A stretch of DNA of 64,000 bases. Origin: Sorex araneus (Eukaryota; Chordata; Mammalia; Eulipotyphla; Soricidae). Below, in pieces: positions 34,500 to 45,669 of this stretch. The notes under the pieces were generated by a model. The model did not search any database, had not been told where the DNA came from, and worked only from the letters and a program-made list of their open reading frames with translations. The translations under genes and the position numbers were made by a program. Position 1 is the stretch's first letter; every line of letters begins with the position of its first letter. Where the stretch lies: contig NC_073302.1 in the NCBI RefSeq assembly GCF_027595985.1, positions 11,180,390 through 11,244,389 on the forward strand, written 5' to 3'.

Positions 34500-34690
34500 T
34501 TGGCTTTAGTGTCCTTGACATTATTACATCACGTATTTGTTTTCCTGTCTACTGTACTCATTCAAGTCTAAGGCAAGCCCCAAGAAGACAAAGCCCTTTG
34601 GTGCTTGTTTTATTTTCTGGTACATCCCAACGAAGACGTGTGTGACCTGTTCAGTGACTATTAGCTAAGCAACCGGATGTGCTGATCCAA
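34500..34690 (+). mobile_element. L2 3' relic
   Basis: TTCAAGTCTAAGGCAAGCCC, CTTTGGTGCTTGTTTTATTT and TGACCTGTTCAGTGACTATT follow the L2 3'-end layout. Old. Confidence 0.4.
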
Positions 34691-34757
34691 CACTTATCTG
34701 GGACTGATGCGAGACACTGCAGAAACACTGGCTGACAATGACCAGAGAAGGCGATTA

Positions 34758-34920
34758 CCGGGCCAGAGCGACAGTCCAGCGGGCAGGGCACTTCCCTTAC
34801 ATGTGGCTAACTTGGGTTCATCCCCAGCACCACATATGGTCCCCTGAGCCCCTCCAGCAATGATCCCTGAACACAGCGCCAGGAGTAAGTCCTGCACAGA
34901 GAGCTGTGGCCCAAAAGCCT
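34758..34920 (+). mobile_element. Old A-type SINE
   Basis: CCGGGCCAGAGCGACAGTCC head and GAGAGCTGTGGCCCAAAAGCC end. Its tail runs directly into the GA array that follows. Confidence 0.8.
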
Positions 34921-34938
34921 GAGAGAGAGAGAGAGAGG

Positions 34939-35014
<76 letters not shown>

Positions 35015-35245
35015 AGACAGAAAGGGAGGAGAGAGGGAGAGGGAAAAGGAGAGATAGAGGGATAGAGGAAAGGGAGAAAGACAGAAAGAGGAGAAGAGAG
35101 AAGAGAGGAAGGAAGAGAGAGAGGGGGAGAGGGAGAGATAGAGGGATAGAGACACAGAGAGAGATGAGAGGAGAGAGAGAGGAAGAGATAGAGGAAAGAC
35201 AGAAAGAGAGACAGAGAGAGAGGAAGAGATAGAGGAAAGAGAGAA

Positions 35246-35280
<35 letters not shown>

Positions 35281-35281
35281 C
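34921..35281 (+). repeat. GA array (about 360 bp)
   Basis: A uniform (GA)n at 34921-35010 grades into GGAGAGA, GACAGAAA and GATAGAGGA variants. It probably arose by expansion of the adjacent SINE tail. Confidence 0.93.
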
Positions 35282-35610
35282 TACACAGGGAGAGACTAAT
35301 TGCCTGCTATGGAATCAGAGATTTATCTGTCACTTGGAACACTACAGTCGCTCGAGACTACTGCCCTTGTGTCTGTCTTCCCCAGCCCCGCTGTTCTATC
35401 TGTGCGGCAGCAGCCACAGAGAACACGCCAACATGAGAATCAGTCCCGCCGGAGCTTCAGCTTCTCCTGTGGGCGCCCACTGTGAGGTGAGCAAGGCCCG
35501 TGCAGCCGGAAGCCAGCAGTCTTTTCGCTCCGGCCCAACCCTCCCCTCTGAGCTGCACGCACACCGGCTTCCTCTCTGCCAAACACTGACAAGGCCTCCT
35601 TGTTTCTCTT

Positions 35611-35776
35611 TTTTTTTGGGGGGGGTCACACCCAGCAATGCACAGGGGTTACTCCTGGCTCATGCACGCAGGAATTACTCCTGGTAGTGCTCAGGGGACC
35701 ATAAGGGATGCTGGGAATCGAACCCAGGTCAGCCGCGTGGAAAGCAAACGCCCTACCCGCTGTGCTATCCTTCCTG
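35611..35776 (-). mobile_element. A-type SINE
   Basis: Antisense. Tail side TTTTTTTTGGGGGGGGTC; the head side has decayed to GCTATCCTTCCTGCC. Confidence 0.88.
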
Positions 35777-35946
35777 CCACTGCTTCTCATTTTTAATTAA
35801 AAAACCAACATATTTTGTTTTCAGTTCTTTAAGACTTTAAGTTATAAATAAATATTTAAGTAACTGGCAGTACTCTGTTCCTCACATCCAGTACTCTTGA
35901 ACAAGTAGGGACTGATGCGAAACTAGTTCCGGGAAGTGTGGGTTAG

Positions 35947-36061
35947 TGACGGGGGCGACAGTGCAGCAGGTAAGATGCTCGCCTTGCAGACAGCCACACC
36001 ACGTGAGACTCCCAGCACCACGAGTGATCCCCAAGCACCACCAGGTACAGGAAAAAAAAAA
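35947..36061 (+). mobile_element. Short A-type SINE (115 bp) with TSD
   Basis: Head GGGGCGACAGTGCAGCAGG, then an internal deletion of the central body, then CCAAGCACCACCAGGTAC and poly(A). Perfect 13-bp TSD AAGTGTGGGTTAG at 35934-35946 and 36062-36074. Confidence 0.9.
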
Positions 36062-36585
36062 AAGTGTGGGTTAGAGGCCCTCCAGTGAGTGTCAAGGTCA
36101 GGGCCAGCCTGGACGCGGGGCTTCAGCCAGGAAAGCTCTCCCAGCCCGGCTCTCCCCCTCTAGCTCTCTCAGCTCTCCTCACAGTACCACCTGCTCCGTC
36201 AGGCGGAGTCCAGCCCCACCACACCGCCGCCTCAGCAGGTCACCCCTGAGCAGACACCGCTTGTTTCTCTCTCCTCATAGCAGGCCGCTCCCGAGAATGA
36301 CGTGCTGCCGTGTCCCGTCCTCCCGACCAGAATTCAAAGCTCAGGAGAGCAGAGTGCTGGCCGGGCTGGGTGCAGTGTCCCCAGCCTCCGGGACTCGGCA
36401 GGCTCTCCGTAGAGCATCTCTGGACCCATCACTAAACTAGATCTCCGACGCTGTCAGTTTTCTAGGCTGCGTCGAGGTCCCGGGGGAGCAGGCGACCCAC
36501 CTGGCAGTACCGTGGCAGAGATGTTCACTTCCTCCCAAGGACCACAGCCCCTGTCACATCCTGATCTGCGGGGGGCCCCACTTAC

Positions 36586-36677
36586 TTGGGGATGGGTACC
36601 CGGATCAGCGTCCCTTCCACTTCTGGGTTCAGATTCATTCCACTTTCCCTTATAGCCTTGATAGCTGCAGCTGTACA
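36586..36677 (-). CDS. MRRF: MRRF exon 5: end of domain II
   Basis: 92 nt, residues ~154-183 plus two bases of codon 184. It encodes the domain II helix and closing strands (AAIKAIRESGMNLNPEVEG, then TLIRVPIP), essentially identical to the human protein as I recall it. The acceptor is GGTTTTCAG, with a textbook branch-like TACTAAT about 35 nt upstream. The donor is an optimal GTAAGT, leaving a phase-2 intron. Joining to the next exon forms a Lys codon where I recall Gln in human. Confidence 0.97.
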
Positions 36678-37635
36678 CTGAAAACCAGATCAAAAGGTAA
36701 ACAGAATTAGTAAATAATTATTTCCAGATGCAAGTCCTCTGTCGATAACTGGCAACCCATCTTGGCAGAACATGGAAACATTTAGTTCTGTTACCCGTAA
36801 GATCAGGAAGTTACATTGGTGTAGAGTGCTTTGATCAAGCTGAATAGCAAACTATGTCCACTCCTGGTACCAGCGTACTGCGGGAGGGAAAAAAAGCAAA
36901 GAGAAAGAAAAAATAAAAAGAAAACAGCTCTGCCTCTTTGAAAAGATTTCAACGGTTTGAGGCAACACAGATCAGAACCACAATGAACCCTCAAGGGAGG
37001 TGGGTGGGGGGCTGGTCTGTGCAAAGATTGGTGTAAAGGCAGATGAAAGATTCTAGACATTAAAAATTCCAGTTGACATCTTACACTCCAAATAGACCAG
37101 CGCCGATTTGGACTGGGTAAATAAATTTAACTCATTCGCATCCCCACTCATACTGGACCCCACTAACATTTCAGGGGGGACGAAGGGTCTCTGTGGGTCT
37201 GCATGGGAGGAAAGGAGAGTGGACCCAGCGGGAGGGCGCCCACCCCCCCCCCCCCAGCAAACACTCTGTCCACATGACCCTGGGACATGCACTCGACCTC
37301 CCCGAACCACCCCCTCATGATCTGAACCCACAAGCACCTGACGCCTCACAGACAGTGCCCAGTCCCGTGCCTGGGACACCCAGGCCAGACACAGGGACGG
37401 ACCCGCTGAGCCACCGAGAGGCTGCACTGGAGCCATCACAGAGGTGATGTGACGTGACGTGACTGTCCCACTGCGCTGTCCTGCCTGGGGCTGGGAGGGT
37501 CTGCCAGCCCCCACGGTCCTGCTCTCCCATGTGCCGGCAGGAGCACGCGGCACAGATGTCCTAAAGTGCCTCCCATCACCACCAGTCACGTGGCAGCCAC
37601 ACCGGAGATAGTGTCCTGAAAGGTAAAGACGTGCC

Positions 37636-37831
37636 GAGGACTGGAGTGATGGCACAGCAGGTAGGGCATTTGCCTGGCACATGGCCCACCCGGGTTCGAT
37701 TCCCAGCATCCCATAGGGTCCCCCGAGCAACACCAGGAGTAATTCCTGAGTGCGGAGCCAGGAGTAACCCCTGTGCATGGCCAGGTATGACTCAAAAATT
37801 AAAAAATAAAATAAAATAAAATAAATTTTAA
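37636..37831 (+). mobile_element. A-type SINE with TSD
   Basis: Full length with an AAAAT-repeat tail (37799-37827). TSD AAAGAC(G/A)TGCC at 37625-37635 and 37832-37842. Confidence 0.93.
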
Positions 37832-37924
37832 AAAGACATGCCACGGGGGTTTTCCTTGATGAGATGGTATGGGATGCATAAAACAAGGCCTCTGACAGGT
37901 TTTCCCAAAGAATTCCGGGTTCAG

Positions 37925-38070
37925 GACCAGGGAGGTAGCTCAAAGGGTTGGGGCACAGGCCTGGCATGCATTAAGCCCCAACCAAGGGTCTCCCGACACT
38001 GATGGACATGCCCTGGTGGTCCCCGGGCCGTGAAGCACAGCCCTGAGACATCAAGCCTACACAGCTGGAC
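37925..38070 (+). mobile_element. C-type or old SINE
   Basis: GGGAGGTAGCTCAAAGGGTT and GCACAGGCCTGGCATGCATT look like tRNA-Ala D and anticodon arms. The downstream part is hard to align. Confidence 0.45.
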
Positions 38071-38350
38071 CAAGTATTACTGCGAGGAGTCCCCATGACA
38101 CTGCCTTGGAGCACCACCACAGCCCAAAGAGAGAACTCTGGGACCAGTCAGAACCAATCCACACCCCGAGATTGGGCAGGGCTTGGCCTTGTGTTCCTTC
38201 CTACACTTTCTGGTTTAAATAAATCACCCGCCTTCCTTTCCCAGGTTTTATTTTTCAGTGGAGAGCCTAAAGAAGTCATCTATTTCATTTCAAAATGACC
38301 TTGGCTCTGCAGGTATGGGAAATATCACTACAAGGTCAGAAAGACAAAAC

Positions 38351-38475
38351 GGGGGCCTGGAGAGCCAGTACAGGGGCAGGATGCTTGCCTGGCATGTGAC
38401 CGACCCCAGTTCAATCCCTGGCACCAAACGGTCCCTGAAGCAGCGCCGGGCATGGCCCTGGAGGCCCCAAAGGCC
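38351..38475 (+). mobile_element. Old A-type SINE, shortened
   Basis: GGGGGCCTGGAGAGCCAGTA, TTCAATCCCTGGCACC and a deleted central body ending GCATGGCCCTGGAGGCCCC. Confidence 0.65.
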
Positions 38476-38551
38476 ACACCACATCCTCGCACTGAACCAC
38501 TAGTCCAAGGACTGCTGGGAGGGGCCCTCGGTCTTCTGAGAGGAAGCCCCC

Positions 38552-38696
<145 letters not shown>

Positions 38697-39279
38697 CTCC
38701 AAACCAGAACTTCTGTGTGGAAGACAAATCATGTCCTTAGGAAGCTGTGCACAGAACCAAGAGAACTTCCACTGCTTCCAACAATCCATTTGAAAACGGT
38801 CCCACCTGCCTACTGGGGCTCCTGGGGCTCCCTGACCCCTGCCCCCGCCCAGCCCAGTCCCTTCACTGGGGACGCCAGGCACTTGGGATAAGGCCTCACC
38901 TCTGAGGACCGCTGGCCTTCTCTGAGAGCCAGGGCGGCGGAGCAAGCACCTCCCCTAGATGACTTTGGGTTCCGGGGAGGGCTGGAAGGAGACTCGGGGT
39001 GCCTCCGCCTCAGTGACCTCAGATGCCTCTGTCAAGCTCTATGTCTCCCAGGTGAGTCACACGGCCTCCGAGTGGGGGCTGGAACCATCCCAAAGGGCAG
39101 GGGTAGCGCTGGGTGCAACCAGGGGTCACTGCTTACCCCAAAAAGAGTGATTACCATGATTATTATTACCATCATTATTGTCCTGCACAAAAGAGGCAGC
39201 AGCCAAGTAAGTCTGGAAGCTTCTGTTCCCGTTCGATGCATTCAGTAACGCGTTGGGTGGGGGTGGAGATTAATTTATT

Positions 39280-39375
39280 AACAGTATTTATTTTCGCGGT
39301 GCCAGGCGCTGAACCCCAGGCCTCACACACACGAGGCTACGTGTTCTTCACTGCTGAGCCTTATCCCGAGCCCCA
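39280..39375 (-). mobile_element. C-type tRNA-Ala-like SINE
   Basis: Read on the minus strand: GGGCTCGGGATAAGGCTCAG, then GTGAGGCCTGGGGTTCAGCG, then an ATAAAT-rich end. tRNA-like without the A-type body. Confidence 0.5.
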
Positions 39376-39391
39376 GCTTTGCTTTCTTCAC

Positions 39392-39570
39392 ATTTTTTGT
39401 TTGGGGTGGAGGGAGGGGCCACAGTCAACAACGTTCAGGCGTCACTCCTGGCTCAGCACTCAGGAACTCTCCTGATGGCGCGGGGGTGGGGAGGGGGGTG
39501 CTGGGGCTTGAACTCAGGTCGGCTGGTGCATGGCCGACACCCTACCTGTGGCACCATCGCTCCAGCCCCA
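39392..39570 (-). mobile_element. Old A-type SINE
   Basis: GGGGCCACAGTCAACAACGT tail side, a GGGGTGGGGAGGGGGG insertion in the body, and GCACCATCGCTCCAGCCCC head side. Confidence 0.8.
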
Positions 39571-39652
39571 TGCGTTCTTCTGTAAATAGTCAGAAATAAC
39601 TTGGAATTATGTCTGGTGGATAAAGGGGACAGCCACGGTTAAGAGCTGGAAG

Positions 39653-39830
39653 TGGCCGGAGCAACGGCACAGCGGGGAGGGCATCTGCCTTACACACAGC
39701 TGACCTGGGTTCAATCTCTGGCATCCCCAGGGGTGCCCCGAGCCCTGGCAGGAGTGCTCTCGAGCACAGAGCCAGGAGTAAGCCCTGGACACAGCCGAGT
39801 GTTGCCCCAAAACCAAATTAATTAATTAAT
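39653..39830 (+). mobile_element. Old A-type SINE
   Basis: GGCCGGAGCAACGGCACAGC head and CCGAGTGTTGCCCCAAAACC end. The tail is AATT(AATT)n to 39830. Confidence 0.82.
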
Positions 39831-39916
39831 GAGCTGGATAAAGAGATACAATGACACCTGAGCTGGATAAAGAGATACAATGACACCTGAGCTGGATAAA
39901 GAGATACAATGACACT
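39831..39916 (+). repeat. 29-bp tandem repeat, three copies
   Basis: Three near-identical units starting GAGCTGGATAAAGAGATACA and ending ATGACACCT, at 39831, 39860 and 39889 (the last slightly short). They begin exactly where the preceding SINE's tail ends. Confidence 0.95.
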
Positions 39917-40424
39917 GCTCCTGCAAGAAAAGAGCCTGAAGGGAATGAGACACGAACTGGGTCCGACAGTAGGAGGACTGGGCTCCGCAGGAAGGGGGTG
40001 GCCCGAGCAGCTGCTGCTCCTCCTCCTCTGTAGCTTCTCTCGGAACACCTGCCACTTACCACTGGCCCATCCGTCACCAGCACCGCCCCCCTCCGTGTCA
40101 CCCGCACCAGCATCCACACAACCTCCCCGGAGGGCAACCCAGGACGCACTGCTGGCGCCACACTGGCAGGTCTTCCCAGTGCCGCGCTGAACTGCTCTCA
40201 CCTGTCAGAGGAACGGGACGTCCTTGCTAACCTCACGTGACCTCCCTGCTGAGCTCACGTGTGTAGCCCACTGGCACCTTATTTGGTGCTTTTGTTTCTT
40301 CAGTATTCTTACGGGTAAAGAAAAAAAAACGTGGATTGCGAAAGGTTTGGCTTGGGGGCCAAAGGGGGAAGAGCCCCACCTTCCTGAAAGGGATAGTTCT
40401 AAACTATCATAAATACGGGGGTCC

Positions 40425-40492
40425 CGGGGATGTGGCTCGGCAGAGCTGGGCCTTGCGTGCGTGAGGTCCCGGGCTCAGCTGCAGCAACGTGG
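40425..40492 (+). mobile_element. C-type tRNA-Ala-like SINE head
   Basis: CCGGGGATGTGGCTCGGCAG, TTGCGTGCGTGAGGTCCCGG and GCTCAGCTGCAG mimic tRNA-Ala acceptor, anticodon and T arms. No body follows. Confidence 0.5.
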
Positions 40493-40770
40493 AAATCACT
40501 CAGAACACGGGAAACAGGCACACCTTAGTCTGCCAGGGCACGGCTGCAGGGAGGCAGAGGAGTACAGTCACTTTCCAACAGCACTTCTGAGCCACGTATG
40601 CATGGGTCAGCGAGAAAGCGGTCACTGCCATGGCACTGCCCTCTCTGGGAAGGAGGAGCACCCAACGCCCCGCCGGCAAAAGGGAGCACTGCCCGGCTGA
40701 TCGCAGGTGCTCAGAGAAAAGTCCACGGGCACCACTGATCGTTAGCAGCGTCTGCTCCTGCCGTTCACTG

Positions 40771-40910
40771 TTTGTTTTTGTTGGGCGGCCACACCTGGCT
40801 CTGCGGTCCAGGAGGTGATGGCACAGTGATGGGGACAGTGACGGGGATGGAAGCCGGGTCGGCCAGAGGCAAGGCAACGGCCAACACAGTGTCCTCTCTG
40901 TCTGGCCCTA
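40771..40910 (-). mobile_element. Old A-type SINE
   Basis: GGCCACACCTGGCTCTGCGG tail side, body scrambled by GACAGTGACGGG repeats, GGAAGCCGGGTCGGCC B-box side. Confidence 0.55.
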
Positions 40911-41234
40911 TCCTTGCTTCTCTTAAGCAAATCTATACTAAGAAACAAAAACTTGGGGATCAGAGCAACAAGACCCGAGGATCTGCGTTCAAGTCAATTC
41001 TGTCAGGGCCATTTCAATGACTGGCCTTTCGCTTCCTTAGACCGCCAAGAGCACACATTCCTAGCACGGGCCGACCTCCGTGTCCCTGGAAAGCGAAGTC
41101 TAAGAGGGCAGAGATCCTTCCTGCCCCCTCTATCAGTGAAACTCCCGACACCTCCGCAAAGCTCAGAACGTGCAGGGACTCGCACCATACTTGCTGCCTG
41201 GCTGGGGGCGTGGGGGACCATGGAAACGAGCATC

Positions 41235-41345
41235 AAACTGAGCATTAGACGTCCATTTACATCTAGGCCTTTCACAGCGGTGGGAACCAGGGGCAGGTGC
41301 TTCTCTGGGTCTCAGTTTCTCCATCTGCAAAATGGACTCGAGCTG
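41235..41345 (+). mobile_element. MIR relic
   Basis: GGGTCTCAGTTTCTCCATCT followed by GCAAAATGGACTC is the MIR core end. Confidence 0.7.
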
Positions 41346-42544
41346 CTCAGAATCTAGAAGTCTCTGGGTTACACATGTGAAACGGAACAGGAGACAGTAC
41401 ATACACCCCCTGCACATGAGCGTCCTTCCTTCCCTGAGAGCTATAATGAGCCCGCAGATATTTTTTTTTCCTCTTTGCCTTGCTCAAATCATGCTGTGGT
41501 TTTTTTGCTCCCTTCTTTTCTTTCCCATCATTAAGTCTTGCTGCAGGCAAGTTTATGGAAGGCAGCAACTGTGTGTATCATTTATCAAGCAGGACACATG
41601 TTAAACAAATGCAACACAGTTTTCTGTCTTCAATGCATCTGGAAAGATTACGCATGTAAATCTGCATCGTGTCACTGTAGCATGACACAGAAAACGCTCA
41701 GGTTAGAAAGCACGCCAACCGCATGTGAGACAGAAAGGAATTACATAAACACGAGGAGGATTAGCTCAGCATTTTGAAGTACGAACCTGGGCACTCTATG
41801 AACGGCTTCTAAACCAGAGGAAGGAAATGTTTAGTTAGAGCTATTTGTTTAATATATACACCAGATGAGATAAAGGAATTCAAAAGACAATGTAACTCAC
41901 ACTTCCTCACTCTGTCCTTGGAAAGAATCTCTCCACTGACATGCTTGTCAAGATTTTGGTTGTTTTTTTTTCAAAACCCAAAGAATTTCAACTTGGAAGA
42001 ATGGCAAAGATGGTTTTTGTTGAAAAATGAAGATCTACTCCAACTTCCCAAGACAAAATTAAGCTGTTAAGACCTCCTCCTGCCTCCTGAGATGCTCTGG
42101 CAGCCAATCAGCTGCTGCTCCTGTGAATGCCATTCGCTGTTTAATAACAGAAGTGGCTGGCTCTGAAAAGCAATCTGCCTGATGAGGTCTCAAGCTGTGT
42201 AATTAGGAGGCCATTCCCCAAATTGGCCTGCAGTGCCGGTGGGACTAGATGAACAAGCAGAGAGGCCCCAGAGGTCCAGAGGGGGCCAGAATGAGGAAGA
42301 GTTGACAGTTCCCTTTGGGCCCACTTCTCTGCTCCACGGCTGCACCAGGAATGAGCGCCTCCTAGCCACCTAGCCACCAACCTGACAAGTATTCACGCAT
42401 CGGGAGCAGCTTGCGGGGGTCAGACACAAGGAAGGAGCTCCAGAGAATTCCTACATGCCATGGTTAGGAAGTAACGAGAGTGAGATAAAAAGTAACCGTG
42501 TAGTAAACAAATGCACTGCTCCCAGTAACAATCAGTCCGAGTAC

Positions 42545-42735
42545 TAACACTGACTAGAGAGGTGGGTCAGGGAGGTTAGCGTGGAGGGGTGATTAAGACT
42601 GGGCTGGTCACCGCAGATGGCGTTGGCGGCTGGAAGTGTGAAGGGACAGGTGTTGGATCACTGTTATGACTGAAACCCAATCCTGGACAACTTTGTTACA
42701 ATGTATCCCACAGTGAGTCAATTTAAAAAAAGTGG
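42545..42735 (+). mobile_element. Old LINE 3' end
   Basis: GACAGGTGTTGGATCACTGT, ATCCTGGACAACTTTGTTAC and CCCACAGTGAGTCAATTTAA parallel the young L1 3' ends (compare CATGGTGACTCAATAAAA near 59090) but are more diverged. Confidence 0.55.
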
Positions 42736-43187
42736 GGAGGGGGCTGTTCAGAGAGAAAGCTACCCAGAGAGAGTGACGTTTACGCTGAGATCCACCATGA
42801 GGAGCAGGGCCTGAGGCCCCTGGGCAGAGGAAGGGCTTCGGGCTCCGTCCCCGCCTGCTGATGCAGACCCGGAGGGGTACAGAGGCAGCCAGCTGAAGGC
42901 AAAGCCCGAACCGGCAGGAGAGAAGGCACGAGAATGTGCTCCTGGGGATTCCAAACCCAGGCCCATTCCCCTGAGGCTGATAAGGTAAAACCCATTTATC
43001 TTCCTCAACTAGACTTAAACTCACAGCTGTGTGGCTGAGATGGGCTCATGCGAAGGTTTCTAAACTTATTTGGCTTACCACCCCCTTTGCAGAAAAATAA
43101 AATTGCTCAAAGCCTCCCTCTAAATTTACCTTCTTTAAGTGAACAAGTAGGAAGCAGCCCCTACCCCCAACTACACCCGAGGTTGCC

Positions 43188-43206
43188 ACCACCACCACCA
43201 CCACCA

Positions 43207-43248
<42 letters not shown>
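43188..43248. repeat. Compound (CCA)n(CA)n microsatellite
   Basis: About seven CCA units merge into about 20 CA units. Confidence 0.93.
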
Positions 43249-43250
<2 letters not shown>

Positions 43251-43814
43251 CCTGTGCCCCCCGAGGTGGCATCACCCACTCTGGGCACCCTCCAGCCTCT
43301 AAAGCCCCAAGCTCTGTGCCAAGTTCTGCAACGGTCACTCAAGTCTGAAGGGCACAGTGATTGCTGGGCGCACCAGAGACTGAGACCAAAGTCACAAAAT
43401 GATGGCCCAAAGGCCCAATCTGACCCACTACTGTGTTCTATCTGGATCACAATCTTATAACAAACAAACGAAAGTAAATTTGCTACCAAAACTTTAACAA
43501 AATCTTACATGTAAGCACCTTATCAGTGCCTGAAAATGAAAACCCCCAGAGCCGGGGACATGGGTTCCCTCGCGGCCTGGCCAGGCGCCAGCCTCTGCCT
43601 CCCCACCATTGTTTGCCTTAGACGGGGCCACTTGAAGCATTCACAGGACTTGCCTGGCCTTTGCAGCTTTTCAGCAGAAACAGGAAGAGAGCTTTTCCTC
43701 ATCTTCAAGTTCCCGTCGTTTTGCCCTCTGGTTTAATCCCGAGCTGAAGGCACCTAGATGCCTCCACTCCGCTAGAACCCCAGGAAAGGGACCCTCTCAG
43801 CACGGTCACCTCAC

Positions 43815-43933
43815 CTCTGGGAAGCTGGCCATGTTCACCAGGATCAGCTGGGGCGACTTCATGGAGATCTGGCCAATCTGGTTTAGAGCAAGTTTGCCAT
43901 CCGCGGTGACCACAGTGATGTGGTCAAGGGACC
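43815..43933 (-). CDS. MRRF: MRRF exon 4: start of RRF domain II
   Basis: 119 nt, residues ~114-153. It encodes the first beta-strands and following segments of domain II (LDHITVVTADGKLALNQI, then ISMKSPQLILVNMASFPE). The acceptor is TTTTTCTTCCAG, a strong pyrimidine tract. The donor is GAG|GTGAGG, and the exon ends on a codon boundary (phase 0). One residue in the NQI-QI stretch is Gly where I remember Ser in human. Domain II is the flexible domain that GFM2 is thought to push against during subunit splitting (family knowledge). Confidence 0.97.
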
Positions 43934-44172
43934 CTGGAAGAAAAAGCGTAGGGCCTCAGAAAGGCCATGGCAGCCCCACCGCCACGGCCTCATGTAATTC
44001 ACATGCGACCAATATGTAGGGGTCTCGGGTCAGCAGGGCAAGGCTGAGGAAGGGGCTTTCATCAAAGCAGTGGCCACGTGTGGGAAGAGCTCGCAAATGT
44101 TGACACGGGCGTGAAATTCTCTCCCAGCAACTAGGGTGGCCAACACCACTCCGGTTCTCATAGGCCTGCGGG

Positions 44173-44175
<3 letters not shown>

Positions 44176-44221
<46 letters not shown>
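44176..44221. repeat. (GT)n microsatellite
   Basis: About 23 GT units, 13 bp before the antisense SINE at 44235. Confidence 0.95.
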
Positions 44222-44234
44222 TCCTGCCTCCATT

Positions 44235-44407
44235 TTTTTTTTTCTTTTTGGGTCACAACCCAGCGATGCTCAGGGGTTACTCCTGGCTTTACACTCAGGA
44301 ATTACTCCTGGCGGTGCTTGGGGGACCATATGGGATGCCGGGGATCGAACCCGGGTTGGCCGAGTGCAAGGCAAACGCCCTACCCGCTGTGCTATCGCTC
44401 CGGCCCC
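44235..44407 (-). mobile_element. A-type SINE with TSD
   Basis: Antisense and well preserved, with a perfect 12-bp TSD CCTGCCTCCATT at 44223-44234 and 44408-44419. Confidence 0.95.
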
Positions 44408-44959
44408 CCTGCCTCCATTCTTAACTGAGGTAAACACAGGCTTACAAGCATGTAAATGTCATGTTTTTGGCATGTACTATTACCCCAATACACTCACCTC
44501 TAAGGTGCCACTACCCACCCCCCACCGTCCACAGGGCCCTTCCATTCTACTCCCCCACACTTGGCAACCTCAGCTGTCACCAGAGTCCAAAGGGCTTTTT
44601 TTCCCATCGGGTATCGCTATTCTCTTGCTGCGTTTCTTTACATGCCACGCATCAGCGAGATGGTTCAGAATTTGTCTTTCTCCTACTGACTTCTTTCATG
44701 TAACAAGACACCCGCTAGTTCCATTTCTGTTGCGGCGGAGTGAAGATCTCATCTTTGCTTACAGCTCTGCTTATTCTGCTGTGTCTAGCTCACATCTTTC
44801 TCCACGCACCTGTTGTGCCTTTGGGTCGTCTCCAGAAGCTGGCTACTGCAAACAGCGCAGCAATAGACGGCATGTACGCTTCTTGAATTCCTGTTTTTGT
44901 GTTCTTGGGATAGATAACACGGAGTGGAATTGTTGGAATGCATGGCAATTCTTCTACTT

Positions 44960-45150
44960 TGGGGGAGATGGGGTAGGGGAGGTGGGGGTAAACCACATCC
45001 AGAGACACTCCATTCCTGGCTCGAGGGTGAGGGTCACACCTGGCTGTGTGCTTGGGGCCACACCTGCCATGGCCGGGATTCAAACCATTATCATGGCTGC
45101 AGCCATGTGCCACGCAGCGCCTTAGCCTCTGGACTAGCTCTCTGGGCCCC
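44960..45150 (-). mobile_element. Old A-type SINE inside antisense L1
   Basis: GGTCACACCTGGCTGTGTGC, GGGATTCAAACCATTATCAT and GGACTAGCTCTCTGGGCCC. Very diverged, so probably the first of the three insertions. Confidence 0.65.
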
Positions 45151-45227
45151 TCCTTCCATTTCTGAGAAGTCTCCAAACTGTTTCCCACAGAGGCTGAACC
45201 AGTTTGTGTTCCCAACAGTGAATGAGG

Positions 45228-45392
45228 CGGGGCCAGAGCTATGGTACGGTGGGCCGGGAGTCCATCTGCCTTGCCAACCCAGGTTCGATCCCCAGCACCA
45301 CATTTGGTCCCTGGAACCTAGCTGGTTGCTCTCTGAGCACAAAACCAGGAGTAAGCCCTGAACACAGACAGTGTGGCCCCAAAAGAAAAACG
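45228..45392 (+). mobile_element. Old A-type SINE with TSD inside L1
   Basis: GGGGCCAGAGCTATGGTACG to CAGTGTGGCCCCAAAAG. 10-bp TSD GTGAATGAGG at 45218-45227 and 45393-45402. Confidence 0.87.
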
Positions 45393-45493
45393 GTGAATGA
45401 GGATCCCTTTTTCTTCACAGCCCCAGCAGCACTGGTTTTCAGCCTTTTTGAATGTAGGCCATTATCACTGGTGTCAGGTGACATGTCATTTTT

Positions 45494-45669
45494 TTTTTAT
45501 TTTGCAGGGGTAGGGTCACGCCCAGTGATGCTCAGAGCTTACTCCTGGTTCTGTGCTCAGAGATTCCTCCTGGTGGGCTCAGGAGAGACCACCCGGGATA
45601 CTGGGGACTGGACCCAGGCTGGCCACAGGCCAGCAAGCCCTTCCCTCTGCACTGTCTCCTCAGCCCAAC
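45494..45669 (-). mobile_element. Old A-type SINE with TSD inside L1
   Basis: Antisense. TSD TGTCATTTTT at 45484-45493 and 45670-45679; head side ends CACTGTCTCCTCAGCCC. Confidence 0.83.

Larger units (their letters stand above)
13476..36585 (-). other. MRRF: MRRF intron 5 (23.1 kb)
   Basis: Phase-2 intron, the largest. Unassigned stretches include 13476-14330, 15063-16224 (AT-rich from 15540), 16613-17256, 17489-21075 (very GC-rich apart from a permuted B SINE; long open frames there look compositional), 22437-23586, 24101-24712, 27079-27675, 29751-30216, 30929-31478, 32470-33660 and 33800-34335. I recognise no coding exon, retrogene or RNA gene in any of them. Confidence 0.9.

Noticed and set aside
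37053..37967. 304-codon open frame on the minus strand
   Set aside because: It runs through intronic DNA, an A-type SINE and a TTTTATTTTATTT tail. There is no splice context and no recognisable domain.
44136..45125. 329-codon open frame on the plus strand
   Set aside because: Its sequence is a GT microsatellite, an antisense SINE and antisense L1 read in a chance-open frame.
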